The notes beneath the pieces were generated by a model, which saw only the letters and a list, made by a program, of their open reading frames with translations, searched no databases and was not told the DNA's origin. A stretch of 64,000 nt of DNA from Hylemonella gracilis (GTDB lineage: Bacteria > Pseudomonadota > Gammaproteobacteria > Burkholderiales > Burkholderiaceae_C): the NCBI RefSeq assembly GCF_004328645.1, contig NZ_CP031395.1, forward strand, positions 707,501 to 771,500, read 5' to 3'. This document shows, piece after piece, positions 31,966 through 41,363 of this stretch. Positions within the stretch are counted from its first letter, which is position 1. The number at the start of each line of letters is the position of its first letter. Made by a program: the position numbers and the translations under genes.

Positions 31966-31980
31966 CTTTCTGTGCATAGA

Positions 31981-32020
31981 AACCCGGCTCGGCTGAATGC
32001 TGTGCCGGGTTTTGTGTTTT
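31981..32020 (+). terminator. Intrinsic terminator in the metX leader
   Basis: AACCCGGC (31981-31988) pairs with GCCGGGTT (32004-32011), an inner CGGC pairs with GCTG, and TTGTGTTTT follows. It lies 16 bases after the SAM-II-like aptamer and 13 bases before the metX start, so SAM probably promotes transcription termination. It also rules out the upstream frame start at 31997. Confidence 0.78.
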
Positions 32021-32032
32021 CCGACGTTTTCG

Positions 32033-33178
32033 ATGCTGATCGCCCAGTCCCAAACCATGTACTTTGACGCCGCTTTGGCTTTGCAAAGCGGTGCCAGCAT
32101 CCGCGGCTACAGCCTGAGCTACGAGACCTATGGCCAGCTCAACGCCGATAGATCCAATGCCGTCCTGATTTGCCACGCGCTCAACGCTTCGCACCACGTC
32201 GCTGGTGTCTACGCCGGGCAGCCCGGCACCGAAGGATGGTGGGACAACATGATTGGCCCGGGCAAGCCGGTGGATACGGACAAGTTCTTCGTGATCGGCG
32301 TCAACAACCTGGGATCCTGCTTCGGCTCGACAGGGCCCATGCACGTGAACCCTGACACTGGCAAGGTCTATGGCGCGGACTTTCCCGTCGTGACGGTCGA
32401 AGACTGGGTCAACGCGCAGGCGCGTCTGCTCGACACACTGGGCATCGGCCAATTGGCCGCGGTCATGGGCGGCAGCCTGGGTGGCATGCAGGCCCTGAGC
32501 TGGGCCCTCCAATACCCCGATCGCATGCGGCATGCGGTGGTGATCGCCAGTGCGCCGAACCTGAATGCCGAAAACATCGCCTTCAACGAAGTGGCGCGCC
32601 GCGCCATCGTGACCGATCCGGACTTTCATGGCGGCCACTTCTACGAACAGGGCGTGATACCCAAGCGAGGCCTGCGGATCGCCCGCATGATTGGGCACAT
32701 CACTTACCTGAGCGACGATGTGATGAACGAGAAGTTTGGACGCGAACTGCGCGGTGCCGTGGACGGCACCGCCAGGGCGGGTTACCAGTACAGCACGCAG
32801 GACATCGAATTCCAGATCGAGAGTTACCTGCGCTACCAGGGCGATAAATTCAGCGACTACTTCGACGCCAACACCTACCTCTTGATCACCCGCGCGCTGG
32901 ACTATTTCGACCCGGCGCGCCAGCATGGTGGCAAGCTCACAGCGGCTTTGGCCGCGGCGAGTTGTCAATTCCTGCTGGTGAGTTTCTCGACTGACTGGCG
33001 TTTTTCACCCGCACGCAGTCGGGAGATCGTCAAGGCCCTGCTCGACAACCGGCGTGACGTCAGCTATGCCGAAATCGATGCCCCGCACGGGCACGATGCT
33101 TTCTTGCTGGATGACCCCCGCTACTTGGGCGTGGTGCGGTCTTACTTCGACAACATGGCGAAGGAGCCGCGGACATGA
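32033..33178 (+). CDS. metX: Homoserine O-acyltransferase MetX
   Basis: An alpha/beta hydrolase-fold acyltransferase of about 381 residues, first step of methionine synthesis from homoserine. The nucleophile is in [10 protein letters not shown]; the early [17 protein letters not shown] and the late [11 protein letters not shown] (catalytic Asp and His region) are family signatures. Beta- and gammaproteobacterial MetX enzymes often use succinyl-CoA; acetyl or succinyl cannot be told here. The start at 32033 ([12 protein letters not shown]) follows the leader terminator. The stop overlaps metW by four bases. Confidence 0.95.
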   Translation: MLIAQSQTMYFDAALALQSGASIRGYSLSYETYGQLNADRSNAVLICHALNASHHVAGVYAGQPGTEGWWDNMIGPGKPVDTDKFFVIGVNNLGSCFGSTGPMHVNPDTGKVYGADFPVVTVEDWVNAQARLLDTLGIGQLAAVMGGSLGGMQALSWALQYPDRMRHAVVIASAPNLNAENIAFNEVARRAIVTDPDFHGGHFYEQGVIPKRGLRIARMIGHITYLSDDVMNEKFGRELRGAVDGTARAGYQYSTQDIEFQIESYLRYQGDKFSDYFDANTYLLITRALDYFDPARQHGGKLTAALAAASCQFLLVSFSTDWRFSPARSREIVKALLDNRRDVSYAEIDAPHGHDAFLLDDPRYLGVVRSYFDNMAKEPRT

Positions 33179-33756
33179 GCGACACACGCATGCTGGAAGC
33201 GATCGCCAGCCTGGTTCCACCAGGTTCGCGGGTGCTGGATCTGGGCTGCGGGGACGGCGCGCTGCTGGCCCATTTGCAGGCTGAACGGCGCTGCAGCGGA
33301 TATGGCGTGGAACTGGATGATGCCAACGTGCAGGCCTGCGTGCGGCGCGGCGTCAACGTCATCCAGTTGAACCTGGATCAGGGCCTGTCGATGTTTGGGG
33401 ACCAGAGTTTCGACGTGGTGCTGCAGATCGACACCCTGCAGCATCTGCGCAATGCCGAAACCGTGCTGCAGGAGACGGCACGCGTGGGTCGCACTGGCAT
33501 CGTGGCGTTTCCCAATTTTGCGCATTGGCCGAACCGGCTGAGCGTGCTGGCGGGGCGCATGCCGGTCACCCGTCGCCTGCCCTACCAGTGGTACGACACG
33601 CCCAACATCCGTGTCGGTACCCTGTCCGATCTGGAGGTCCTGGCCCATCGGATTGGCTTGCGCATCCAGGACTGCTTTGGCCTGCACCATGGCCGGGTGG
33701 TGCGGTGCTGGCCCAACCTGAGGGCTAGCACGGCGGTGTTGAAATTTTCGCGCTGA
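33175..33756 (+). CDS. metW: Methionine biosynthesis protein MetW
   Basis: A 193-residue class I SAM-dependent methyltransferase-like protein with [15 protein letters not shown] at about residues 20-34 and the later [19 protein letters not shown] and [18 protein letters not shown]. MetW occurs coupled to metX in many Proteobacteria and supports MetX activity; its own reaction is unclear. Its ATG overlaps the metX stop, so the same leader controls both. Confidence 0.95.
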   Translation: MSDTRMLEAIASLVPPGSRVLDLGCGDGALLAHLQAERRCSGYGVELDDANVQACVRRGVNVIQLNLDQGLSMFGDQSFDVVLQIDTLQHLRNAETVLQETARVGRTGIVAFPNFAHWPNRLSVLAGRMPVTRRLPYQWYDTPNIRVGTLSDLEVLAHRIGLRIQDCFGLHHGRVVRCWPNLRASTAVLKFSR

Positions 33757-33770
33757 AGGAATCGAATCCC

Positions 33771-34412
33771 ATGAAGCTCTACAACTTCTTTCGCAGTGGC
33801 ACCTCGCACCGCCTGCGCATCGCGCTCAACCTCAAAGGGGTGGACACGGAGCAGGTCGGGCTGGACCTGCGCAAGGAGGCGCATCTGAGCGAGGAATTCA
33901 AGGCCATCAACCCACAACAGCTGGTACCGGCCATGACCCTGGACGACGGCACGACTTTGATTCAGTCGCCGGCCATCATCGAATGGCTGGAGGAACGCTA
34001 TCCCCAGCCGCCCCTGCTGCCCCGGGAGCCGGAAGCAAGGGCCCATGTTCGTGCCCTGGCGGCCATCGTGGGTTGCGATATCCACCCCATCAATAATCGG
34101 CGCATCCTCGAGTACCTGCGCAAGAACTTCGCCGCCGATGAAGCAGCCATCCTTGCCTGGTGCGGCACCTGGATCAGCGCGGGCTTCGATGCCATGGAGA
34201 CCCTGCTGGCGGCGGACCAGGGGCGAGGTGCCTTCTGTCATGGCCAAGCGCCGGGGCTGGCCGACGTCTATCTGGTGCCGCAGGTGGAAAGTGCCCGTCG
34301 TTTCAAGGTCGACCTGAGCCGCTGGCCCCTGATCAGCGCGATCGATGCGGCTTGCGCGCAGCTGGAGGCCTTCCGGCGTGCCTCACCCGCCGCGCAGGCG
34401 GACGCGACTTGA
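33771..34412 (+). CDS. maiA: Maleylacetoacetate isomerase (zeta-class GST)
   Basis: A 213-residue glutathione S-transferase fold protein, zeta type, with N-terminal YNFFRSGTSHRLRIALNLKG (the usual SSCSWRVRIAL region) and the LIQSPAIIEWLEERYP and PGLADVYLVPQV motifs. It isomerises maleylacetoacetate or maleylpyruvate in aromatic degradation. It starts 14 bases after metW, which is common in Burkholderiales but has no evident functional link. Confidence 0.88.
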   Translation: MKLYNFFRSGTSHRLRIALNLKGVDTEQVGLDLRKEAHLSEEFKAINPQQLVPAMTLDDGTTLIQSPAIIEWLEERYPQPPLLPREPEARAHVRALAAIVGCDIHPINNRRILEYLRKNFAADEAAILAWCGTWISAGFDAMETLLAADQGRGAFCHGQAPGLADVYLVPQVESARRFKVDLSRWPLISAIDAACAQLEAFRRASPAAQADAT

Positions 34413-34567
34413 GCGGCTTGCGCTCCAGCTTCTTTGTCACCCGACGGGCCCTCGCCCGCCCTGTCCCCGCTGTGCCATGGGTTTCCCTTGGGTGTACTTC
34501 CTGCGTCGCAAGCGCGGGCGTACGATGACACTCTACGCATCCGAGTCCATCTTGAGAAACCGTTGCC

Positions 34568-36085
34568 ATGAACGCTCCCCTGACTTCTCCGGCCCTGGAC
34601 GCCTTCTTGCCCGCCCAGGCGTTGAAAGACATCGACCAAACCTGGGACCGTGAGATCCTGCCCCAGCTACGGGACTACATCGCGATTCCAGCCAAGTCAC
34701 CGATGTTCGACCCCCAGTGGGCTGACCACGGGCACATCGACACCGTGGTGCGCAAGGCGGCCGCGTGGGTGGAGGCTCAGAAGATCACCGGCCTGCAACT
34801 GGAGATCCTGCGTCTCGAAGGGCGCACCCCGGTGTTGTTCTTCGAGGTGCCGGCCAGCGGCGGCGCACAGGAACAAGATAAAGGCCGTGACCGGTCGCAA
34901 CGCACGGTGCTGATGTATGGCCACTTGGACAAGCAGCCGGAGTTCAACGGCTGGCGCAATGATCTTGGTCCGTGGACGCCCAAGTACGAGGACGGCAAGC
35001 TTTACGGCCGCGGCGGCGCGGACGACGGCTATGCCGTCTACGCCAGCATTGCGGCCATCGCGGCGCTGCAGCACCAGCAACTTCCGCACCCGCGCATCGT
35101 CGGCCTGATCGAGACCTGCGAGGAGAGCGGCTCCTACGACCTGTTGCCCTACGTCGACGCGCTTCGAGGCCTGGGGGCAGCGGGCAAGGATCGCCTGGGC
35201 GACGTAGGGCTGGTGGTCTGCTTGGACAGTGGCGCGGGCAACTATGAGCAACTGTGGTTGACGACCAGTTTGCGCGGCATGGCCAGCGGCACGCTCAAAG
35301 TGGAGATCCTTACCGAAGGCGTGCATTCGGGCGACGCCAGCGGCGTGGTGCCCTCGAGTTTCCGTATCCTGCGCCACGTGCTGGACCGGCTCGAGGACAG
35401 TGCCACGGGGCGCCTGCTGCCCGCCCGCCTGCATTGCGAGGTGCCCGCTGAGCGCCAAGTCCAGGCCCGCGCCACAGCGGCCATTCTCGGGGAGGACCTC
35501 TACAAGCGCTTTCCCTGGGTGCACTATGACTGCGAGGGCGACACCCGTTTCTCGCTGCCCATGACCACCGATCCCGTGCAGGCCTTGCTGAACCGCACCT
35601 GGATGCCGACTCTGAGCGTCACTGGAGCGCAGGGGCTACCCGATCTGCAAAACGCGGGCAACGTGCTCAGGCCCTCGACGGCGTTCAAACTGTCGTTGCG
35701 TCTGCCACCGCTGGTGGATGCCGCCGCCGCCGTGCAGGAGGTCAAGGCCTTGCTGGAGGACAACGCGCCCTACCAGGCGCGCGTGACCTTCGAGGGTACG
35801 GGTGCGGCGACTGGATGGAATGCGCCCGAAACGGCGCCTTGGTTCGGCCAGGCGCTGGACGAAGCCTCGCGCAATTTTTATGGTGCACCCTGTGGATTCA
35901 TTGGTCAAGGCGGCACGATTCCGTTGATGAACATGCTTTCCAAGGGCTTTCCACAGGCGCAGATGATGGTTTGCGGCGTGCTGGGCCCGAAAAGCAACGC
36001 GCACGGACCCAACGAATTCCTGCACGTGCCCTATGCCCGCCGGCTGACGGCGGCAGTGGCGCAGGTGATTGCCCGCATGCCGTGA
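34568..36085 (+). CDS. M20 family metallopeptidase
   Basis: A 505-residue M20/M28-type metal hydrolase related to dipeptidases and carboxypeptidase G2. Metal ligands appear in LMYGHLDKQPE, GRGGADDGYAVYA and ETCEESGSYDLL; later LDSG and HGPNEFLHVPYARR complete the site. The dimerisation domain lies at about residues 220-380. The substrate is unknown. It shares one base with the next gene (TGATG). Confidence 0.9.
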   Translation: MNAPLTSPALDAFLPAQALKDIDQTWDREILPQLRDYIAIPAKSPMFDPQWADHGHIDTVVRKAAAWVEAQKITGLQLEILRLEGRTPVLFFEVPASGGAQEQDKGRDRSQRTVLMYGHLDKQPEFNGWRNDLGPWTPKYEDGKLYGRGGADDGYAVYASIAAIAALQHQQLPHPRIVGLIETCEESGSYDLLPYVDALRGLGAAGKDRLGDVGLVVCLDSGAGNYEQLWLTTSLRGMASGTLKVEILTEGVHSGDASGVVPSSFRILRHVLDRLEDSATGRLLPARLHCEVPAERQVQARATAAILGEDLYKRFPWVHYDCEGDTRFSLPMTTDPVQALLNRTWMPTLSVTGAQGLPDLQNAGNVLRPSTAFKLSLRLPPLVDAAAAVQEVKALLEDNAPYQARVTFEGTGAATGWNAPETAPWFGQALDEASRNFYGAPCGFIGQGGTIPLMNMLSKGFPQAQMMVCGVLGPKSNAHGPNEFLHVPYARRLTAAVAQVIARMP

Positions 36086-36939
36086 TGAGTGCCATGGAAC
36101 AAAGTACCTACACGACGGCGGATGGCGAGACACTGGCCATTCGGGACTGGCCGCTTGCCCCGGGTGCCCATGCGCGTGGCCTGGTGCTGATTGTCCATGG
36201 CCTGGGCGAGCACAGCGGGCGCTACGAGGACATGGCCCGGCGCCTGCACATGCAGAACTTCGTGGTGAGGGCCTATGACCACTATGGGCACGGCCATTCC
36301 AGCGGCGTGCAGGGCGCGCTGCCTTCGCGCCGGCGGCTCGTGGACGACCTGGCGCACATCGTCAACTTCACCCGCCGCACGGTGGGCCAGGGGCTGCCGT
36401 TGATCTTGCTCGGCCATAGCATGGGGGGTTTGGTGGCGGCCCACGCGGTGGCCCTGAACCGGGTGCGCACCGATGGCCTGGTGCTGTCCTCGCCCGCGCT
36501 GGACGCGGGCTTGAGTTTCGGTCGACGCCTGCTGCTGGCCATTCTTCCCACCTTCGCGCCCCATTTGCGCGTGCGCAACGGACTGGACGCCAGCGGGCTT
36601 TCCCACGATCCGGAGGTGGTCAAGGCGTACCAGCACGACCCTTTGGTCCACGATCGGATCTCCGCGCGACTGGGGCGTTACATCGCCGACGCGGGCCCCC
36701 GAGTCATCAAGGCGGCGCGGCGTTGGCACACGCCAACCTTGCTGCTGTACGCGGGGCAGGATCGGCTGGTCAACCCGGGCGGCAGTGCGGCATTCGCGCA
36801 GGCTGCCGCCGCGCAGGTCGAGCAGAAGCTGGTCGAGGTGCACTGGTATGCCCAGCACTACCACGAGATCTTCAATGAGCTGCACCGCGAGCCGGTCTAT
36901 CGGCAATTGACGCAGTGGTTGAACGCGCGCTTCAGCTGA
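36085..36939 (+). CDS. Monoacylglycerol lipase-like alpha/beta hydrolase
   Basis: A 284-residue serine hydrolase of the Hydrolase_4 family (PldB/MgLL type). The oxyanion motif LIVHGLGEHSGRY is near residue 35, the nucleophile elbow ILLGHSMGGLVAAH near residue 105, and the acid and histidine are in LLLYAGQDRLVNP and WYAQHYHEIFNE. It probably cleaves lysophospholipids or monoglycerides. The start overlaps the peptidase stop by one base. It converges with rsmE with an 8-base overlap. Confidence 0.92.
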   Translation: MSAMEQSTYTTADGETLAIRDWPLAPGAHARGLVLIVHGLGEHSGRYEDMARRLHMQNFVVRAYDHYGHGHSSGVQGALPSRRRLVDDLAHIVNFTRRTVGQGLPLILLGHSMGGLVAAHAVALNRVRTDGLVLSSPALDAGLSFGRRLLLAILPTFAPHLRVRNGLDASGLSHDPEVVKAYQHDPLVHDRISARLGRYIADAGPRVIKAARRWHTPTLLLYAGQDRLVNPGGSAAFAQAAAAQVEQKLVEVHWYAQHYHEIFNELHREPVYRQLTQWLNARFS

Positions 36940-37677
36940 AAGCTTGAAGTGTTAGCGCGGCCAGCGCGGCCAGCGGCGCGGTTTCGGCCCGCAATGTGCG
37001 CGGCCCCAGGCTGAGCGCCTGAAAGCCCGCGGCGCGCGCAGCCTTTTCCTCCGCCGGGCTCAAACCTCCTTCAGGCCCGGACAGCAGCAGAATCGTGCGC
37101 GGATCGTTCTCGGGCATACGGAGGCGACTCAGCGGCAGGCTGTCCCTGTCCAGGGACAGCAAGAAACGTTGTTGAACCGAAGGCGGGTTCCAGATCGCGA
37201 AGTCCTGCAGGGGGCGAGCGGCGTGCACGGGTGGGAGGCGGTTGCGACCACATTGTTCGCAAGCCGCGATGGCGATGCCTTGCCAGTGCTGCTGTTTCTT
37301 GAGCGCTCGCTCGCCGCTCAGCCGCAGCACACTGCGCTCAGCCACCAAAGGCTGGATGCTGGCCGCGCCGAGCTCCACGGCTTTTTCTACCAGCCAGTCC
37401 ATGCGGTCGTTCGCGGGCATGCCGACGGCCAGATGCACTTCCAGCGGTGCCTCGCGCTCGGTGGCATGGTGCATTTCTACGCGGACCGTGACGTTGGAAC
37501 GGCCCATGCGCAGGATGGTTGCCGTCCATTCCCCGTCACGGCCGTTGAACAACGTGACCGTGTCTTCGGGCTGCAGGCGCACTACCTGCACATGGCGCGC
37601 GGTTTCGGGGGGAGCTCGATCTCGGCCCCTGCGCGGAGCACGGTCGAGGCGTCTTCAGGGCAGTAAAAACGTGGCAT
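36932..37677 (-). pseudogene. rsmE: 16S rRNA (uracil1498-N3)-methyltransferase RsmE, frameshifted
   Basis: The normal start MPRFYCPED is at 37677, but this frame stops after PPKPRAMCR. The rest of the protein is in another frame, continuing VQVVRLQPEDTVTLFNG through the SPOUT motifs LLSGPEGGLSPAEE and SLGPRTLRAETAPL. Adding one base to the G6 run at 37607-37612 (C6 in the mRNA) gives LPPETARHVQVVRL, as expected. If the base is really missing the cell lacks full RsmE unless translation restarts at the ATG at 37591, which would drop the N-terminal PUA-like part. Confidence 0.85.
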
Positions 37678-37720
37678 CTGGACCGTGAGGCGGTGGCGTA
37701 GGGCAGGAGCGATTCCGTTT

Positions 37721-38845
37721 TCAGACGCGGCCGAAGGCGTAGCCGCTGGCTTCATTGACGCCTTCGACCTCGTCCACCAGGCGCAGCAGTGGCTTGAGTT
37801 CGGCATACCGTGCACAGGTGGCGCGGATGTAGGCGATGAAGCGGGGCGCATCGGCCAGGTACTTGGGCTTGCCGTCACGCAAGGTCAGCCGCGCGAAGAT
37901 GCCCGCGACTTTCAGATGACGCTGCAGGCCCATCCATTCCACGGCGCGGAAGAACTCGCCGAAGTCGTCGTGTACCGGCAAGCCCGCTTGGCGGGCCGCT
38001 TGCCAGTAACGCACGGTGATGTCGAGCACGAAATCCTCGTCCCAACTCAGGAACGCGTCGCGCATCAAGCTGGCGATGTCGTAGGTGATGGGGCCATAGA
38101 CGGCGTCCTGAAAATCAAGCACGCCCAGACGCTCTTCCGGTGCTTGCCCGGCGGTGGGTCGGGTCGGATCACCCGGGATCATCAGATTGCGGGGCATGAA
38201 GTCGCGATGGACGTAGACCGAGGGGCTGGCCAGATTGCGTTCGACGATGAGCGTGAACATCTGGTCCAGGGTCCCGCGCAATTTGCCCTCCACCGCGACG
38301 CCGCGGTGCCGGGCCAGGTACCAGTCGGGGAACAGTTCCAGTTCGCGCCTCAGCAGGGCCGCATCATAGGCCGGCAACACGCCCGGTTGCGAAGCTAGCT
38401 GCCAGCGGACCAGGGCGTCGATGGCTTTGCGGTAGAGCGGCAGATTGGCCTGGGGCTCGTCGGCATGCAGAACCTGCATCATGGTGCGTGTGCCCAGATC
38501 CGTCAGCAACAGGAATCCTCGGGCTTCGTCCCAGTCCAGGATGCGGGGTGCCAACAAGTCGGCTTGCGTCAGAAGCGCGGCGATCTGGACGAAGGGCTTG
38601 CAGTTTTCCTTGTCGGGTGGCGCATCCATGATGATGCGGGTGCCACCGTCTTCGGCATCGATACGGAAATAGCGGCGGAAACTGGCATCAGCCGATGCCA
38701 TGCGCAAGGTTGCGGTGCGCAGTTGTTGCGGGCCCGCCAGGCCGTTCAACCAGCTTGAAAAAGCGGCGGCGCGGCCGGGATCGGCCCAGGCAATGTCGGA
38801 AGTGGCGAGGGGATTTGGGTCGGGGCGCAAAGCGGGAGAGCTCAT
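37721..38845 (-). CDS. amgK: N-acetylmuramate/N-acetylglucosamine anomeric kinase AmgK
   Basis: A 374-residue aminoglycoside phosphotransferase-fold kinase. The Brenner motif is VHRDFMPRNLMI and the Mg motif LDFQDAVYGPITYDIASL. In Pseudomonas AmgK phosphorylates MurNAc and GlcNAc for the recycling path that bypasses de novo UDP-MurNAc synthesis and gives fosfomycin tolerance. It is divergent from lptD, the classic neighbour. Its usual partner murU is not adjacent but lies about 10 kb away (49234-50040). Confidence 0.9.
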   Translation of the reverse strand: MSSPALRPDPNPLATSDIAWADPGRAAAFSSWLNGLAGPQQLRTATLRMASADASFRRYFRIDAEDGGTRIIMDAPPDKENCKPFVQIAALLTQADLLAPRILDWDEARGFLLLTDLGTRTMMQVLHADEPQANLPLYRKAIDALVRWQLASQPGVLPAYDAALLRRELELFPDWYLARHRGVAVEGKLRGTLDQMFTLIVERNLASPSVYVHRDFMPRNLMIPGDPTRPTAGQAPEERLGVLDFQDAVYGPITYDIASLMRDAFLSWDEDFVLDITVRYWQAARQAGLPVHDDFGEFFRAVEWMGLQRHLKVAGIFARLTLRDGKPKYLADAPRFIAYIRATCARYAELKPLLRLVDEVEGVNEASGYAFGRV

Positions 38846-38915
38846 GGATAATTCGGTCTGGTTTTCATTCTACAAACAGGCGGACCGAGCCGGCTCGCCT
38901 GCCCTGCCTGTGGTC

Positions 38916-38944
38916 ATGCCTGCAAGCGCTTGCAGGCATTTTTT
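38916..38944 (+). terminator. Perfect 24-base palindrome with T run upstream of lptD
   Basis: ATGCCTGCAAGC and GCTTGCAGGCAT are exact inverted halves (38916-38939), followed by T to 38944. On the plus strand this is an intrinsic terminator in form, 25 bases before the preferred lptD start and 70 bases after the amgK start on the other strand. It may be an attenuator or the end of a small RNA. The short loop would be about four unpaired bases. Confidence 0.65.
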
Positions 38945-38968
38945 CGTTGTTGCCCGGATCCCTCCGTC

Positions 38969-41359
38969 TTGTTCCGCCCTGACCGCCCCCTCGTCCCCTC
39001 GCTGCTTGCCCTGGTTTGCGCGCTGCTGACCGGTGCAGCCCATGCCGAGTTGAAGCTAAAGGTCAGCCCGCTGTTACAGGACCGCCTGACCGTTGAGCAA
39101 AGGGCGGCCGCGCCGACCTTTGTCCAAGGCCAGCGTATGGAGTCGGAGACAGGCCTCAGCCTGGAAGCCGAGGGCGGCGTGGAATTTCGCCGTGCCGACA
39201 TGGTGTTGCGGGCGCAGAAGTTGGAGTATGACCAGGCCACGGACACCGCACGTGCGCGCGGTGAAGTCCGAGTCAACCAAGCCGGGAATGTCTTCGAGGG
39301 CGAGGCCCTGGATCTGCGCGTCGACGCTTTCGAGGGCGAGTTCACGAATGCCCGCTTTTCCCTGCTGGCCATCGACGCCCATGGCGACGCCGAGCGCATC
39401 GAGTTCCTGGATCAAACCCGTTCTGTGGTGCAAAACGCCACATTCACGACCTGCCGACGGGAAGGTGGGCCCGAATGGGTTCCCGCCTGGTTTCTGCGTG
39501 CCACCACACTGCATTTGGACAGCGAGGAGGAGGTGGCCGAGGCTGAAGACACTACCCTGCGCTTTCAGAACGTGCCCGTGCTGGGTCTGCCGGCGATGAG
39601 TTTTCCGCTGAGTGGTGAGCGCCAATCGGGGGTTCTATCGCCCGTCTACGGAGTGGACAACATCAGCGGAACCGAAATCACGATTCCCTATTACGTGAAC
39701 ATCGCGCCCAATCGCGATGCGACGCTGTACCCGACCTGGATGCGTCTGCGAGGTGTCAACTATGGTGGCGAGTTTCGTTACCTCGAAGAAAGCTACAGCG
39801 GTCGCTTGCGTGTCGATTACATGCCCGACGACAAGCTGCGAGAAATGGACCGCGAAGGTTATTATTTTGAACATCGAGGCGGTGTTTCAGGTAGTTATGG
39901 TTCTCTGGGCCTGAACCTGAACATCGCTCGCGTGAGCGACGACAACTACTGGCGAGACTTTCCCCGCGCCAGCGGTTCCCTGACCCAACGCCTTCTGCCT
40001 GCCGATGTGAGCGTGAACTGGGGACTAGGGCCTTACTCAGCCTCGGTCCGTTCCTTGCGCTGGCAGACGTTGCAGGTACCAGACGCTCCCATCGTGCCGC
40101 CCTATGACCGGCAGCAGCTGACGGCCCGTTATGCAGAACCGAGTTTGGGCGGTTTTGACTTCAGCCTGGACGGCGAATACACAGAATTCACCGTGGATGC
40201 ATTGGCGTTGAGCAGCCAAACCAGCGCGGAGCGTGTCAATGCAGATAGAACGGTCTGGCGTGGCTCCCTGAGCTACCCATTCCGGGGTGCAGCCGGATTT
40301 TTCATTCCCAAGGCCTCCATCCATACGACAAACTACAGGTTTGAACAGCCTGTTGACCTGAGCAACTACTCGGGCGCTTTGACCGGATTGAGCGCCGATG
40401 CCACTAGTGCCACCCGGACCGTGCCGACGTACAGCCTGGACACCGGTTTGGTGTTTGAGCGGGCGACCAGTTATTTCGGCGCGGCCTATCGCCAGACCTT
40501 GGAGCCTCGGCTGTTTTACACGCGAACGCCGTTTGTTGAGCAGGGGTATCTGCCCAATTACGATTCCGCCGCCCAGGACTTCAGCCTGACCAGCGTTTAC
40601 AGCGAAAGCACGTTCATGGGCAATGACCGGATTGCCGACAACAATCTGCTGACCGCTGGCGTTTCGACCCGTTTCTTCGACGCAGAAACGGGAGCGGAAA
40701 CCGTGCATCTGGGCGTCGCACAGCGTCTGCGCTTCGAGGATCAGCGTGTCACCCTGCCCGGGGGTACGCCGTCGCCCGAAGGCCTGAGCGACATCCTGCT
40801 GGGGGCCGAGTTGAACGTGGATCCGCGCTGGCATGTCGACACGGCCGTGCAATGGAACGACCGCTTGGGCGAATCCGAGCGCAGTACGTTCAGCGTACGC
40901 TACAACCCCAGCCCCTACCGTGTGGTGAACCTGGCATATCGCTTTCAGCGTGCGCAGAGCGAAACCAGTGAAGACAGCGAACTGATCGATCTCGGTTGGC
41001 AGTGGCCCATCAATGACCTTTGGCGCGACTGGGGTGAGGACCTTGGTCCGGGGCGGGGTCAGGGTTCTGGGCGCTGGTACAGCGTTGGTCGCTTGAACTA
41101 CAACCAAACGGACCGCAAGTTGGTGGATACCACCATGGGCTTTGAATACGATGCCGGTTGCTGGCTGGGGCGGGTTGTGTTCGAGCGCCTGCAGACCGGC
41201 CTGACCACGGCCAACCAGCGCATCATGTTCCAGTTGGAGTTGGTGGGTTTTGCCCGTGTGGGTGTTGATCCACTGCAGACCTTGCAGAAAAACATACCGC
41301 GTTATCAACTGCTGCGCGAACAAACGACGGCACCGAGCCGCTTCAGCAATTACGAGTGA
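38969..41359 (+). CDS. lptD: LPS assembly outer membrane protein LptD
   Basis: An outer membrane beta-barrel of about 800 residues that inserts LPS with LptE. An N-terminal signal peptide ([15 protein letters not shown]) leads to an OstA-like periplasmic domain (about 30-230 in this numbering) and the barrel. No ATG is in frame; the first candidate is TTG at 38930 inside the palindrome, and the next TTG at 38969 (FRPDRPLVPSLL) gives a normal signal peptide, so it is preferred. The downstream gene surA begins 4 bases after the stop. Confidence 0.93.
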   Translation: MFRPDRPLVPSLLALVCALLTGAAHAELKLKVSPLLQDRLTVEQRAAAPTFVQGQRMESETGLSLEAEGGVEFRRADMVLRAQKLEYDQATDTARARGEVRVNQAGNVFEGEALDLRVDAFEGEFTNARFSLLAIDAHGDAERIEFLDQTRSVVQNATFTTCRREGGPEWVPAWFLRATTLHLDSEEEVAEAEDTTLRFQNVPVLGLPAMSFPLSGERQSGVLSPVYGVDNISGTEITIPYYVNIAPNRDATLYPTWMRLRGVNYGGEFRYLEESYSGRLRVDYMPDDKLREMDREGYYFEHRGGVSGSYGSLGLNLNIARVSDDNYWRDFPRASGSLTQRLLPADVSVNWGLGPYSASVRSLRWQTLQVPDAPIVPPYDRQQLTARYAEPSLGGFDFSLDGEYTEFTVDALALSSQTSAERVNADRTVWRGSLSYPFRGAAGFFIPKASIHTTNYRFEQPVDLSNYSGALTGLSADATSATRTVPTYSLDTGLVFERATSYFGAAYRQTLEPRLFYTRTPFVEQGYLPNYDSAAQDFSLTSVYSESTFMGNDRIADNNLLTAGVSTRFFDAETGAETVHLGVAQRLRFEDQRVTLPGGTPSPEGLSDILLGAELNVDPRWHVDTAVQWNDRLGESERSTFSVRYNPSPYRVVNLAYRFQRAQSETSEDSELIDLGWQWPINDLWRDWGEDLGPGRGQGSGRWYSVGRLNYNQTDRKLVDTTMGFEYDAGCWLGRVVFERLQTGLTTANQRIMFQLELVGFARVGVDPLQTLQKNIPRYQLLREQTTAPSRFSNYE

Positions 41360-41363
41360 TTCG

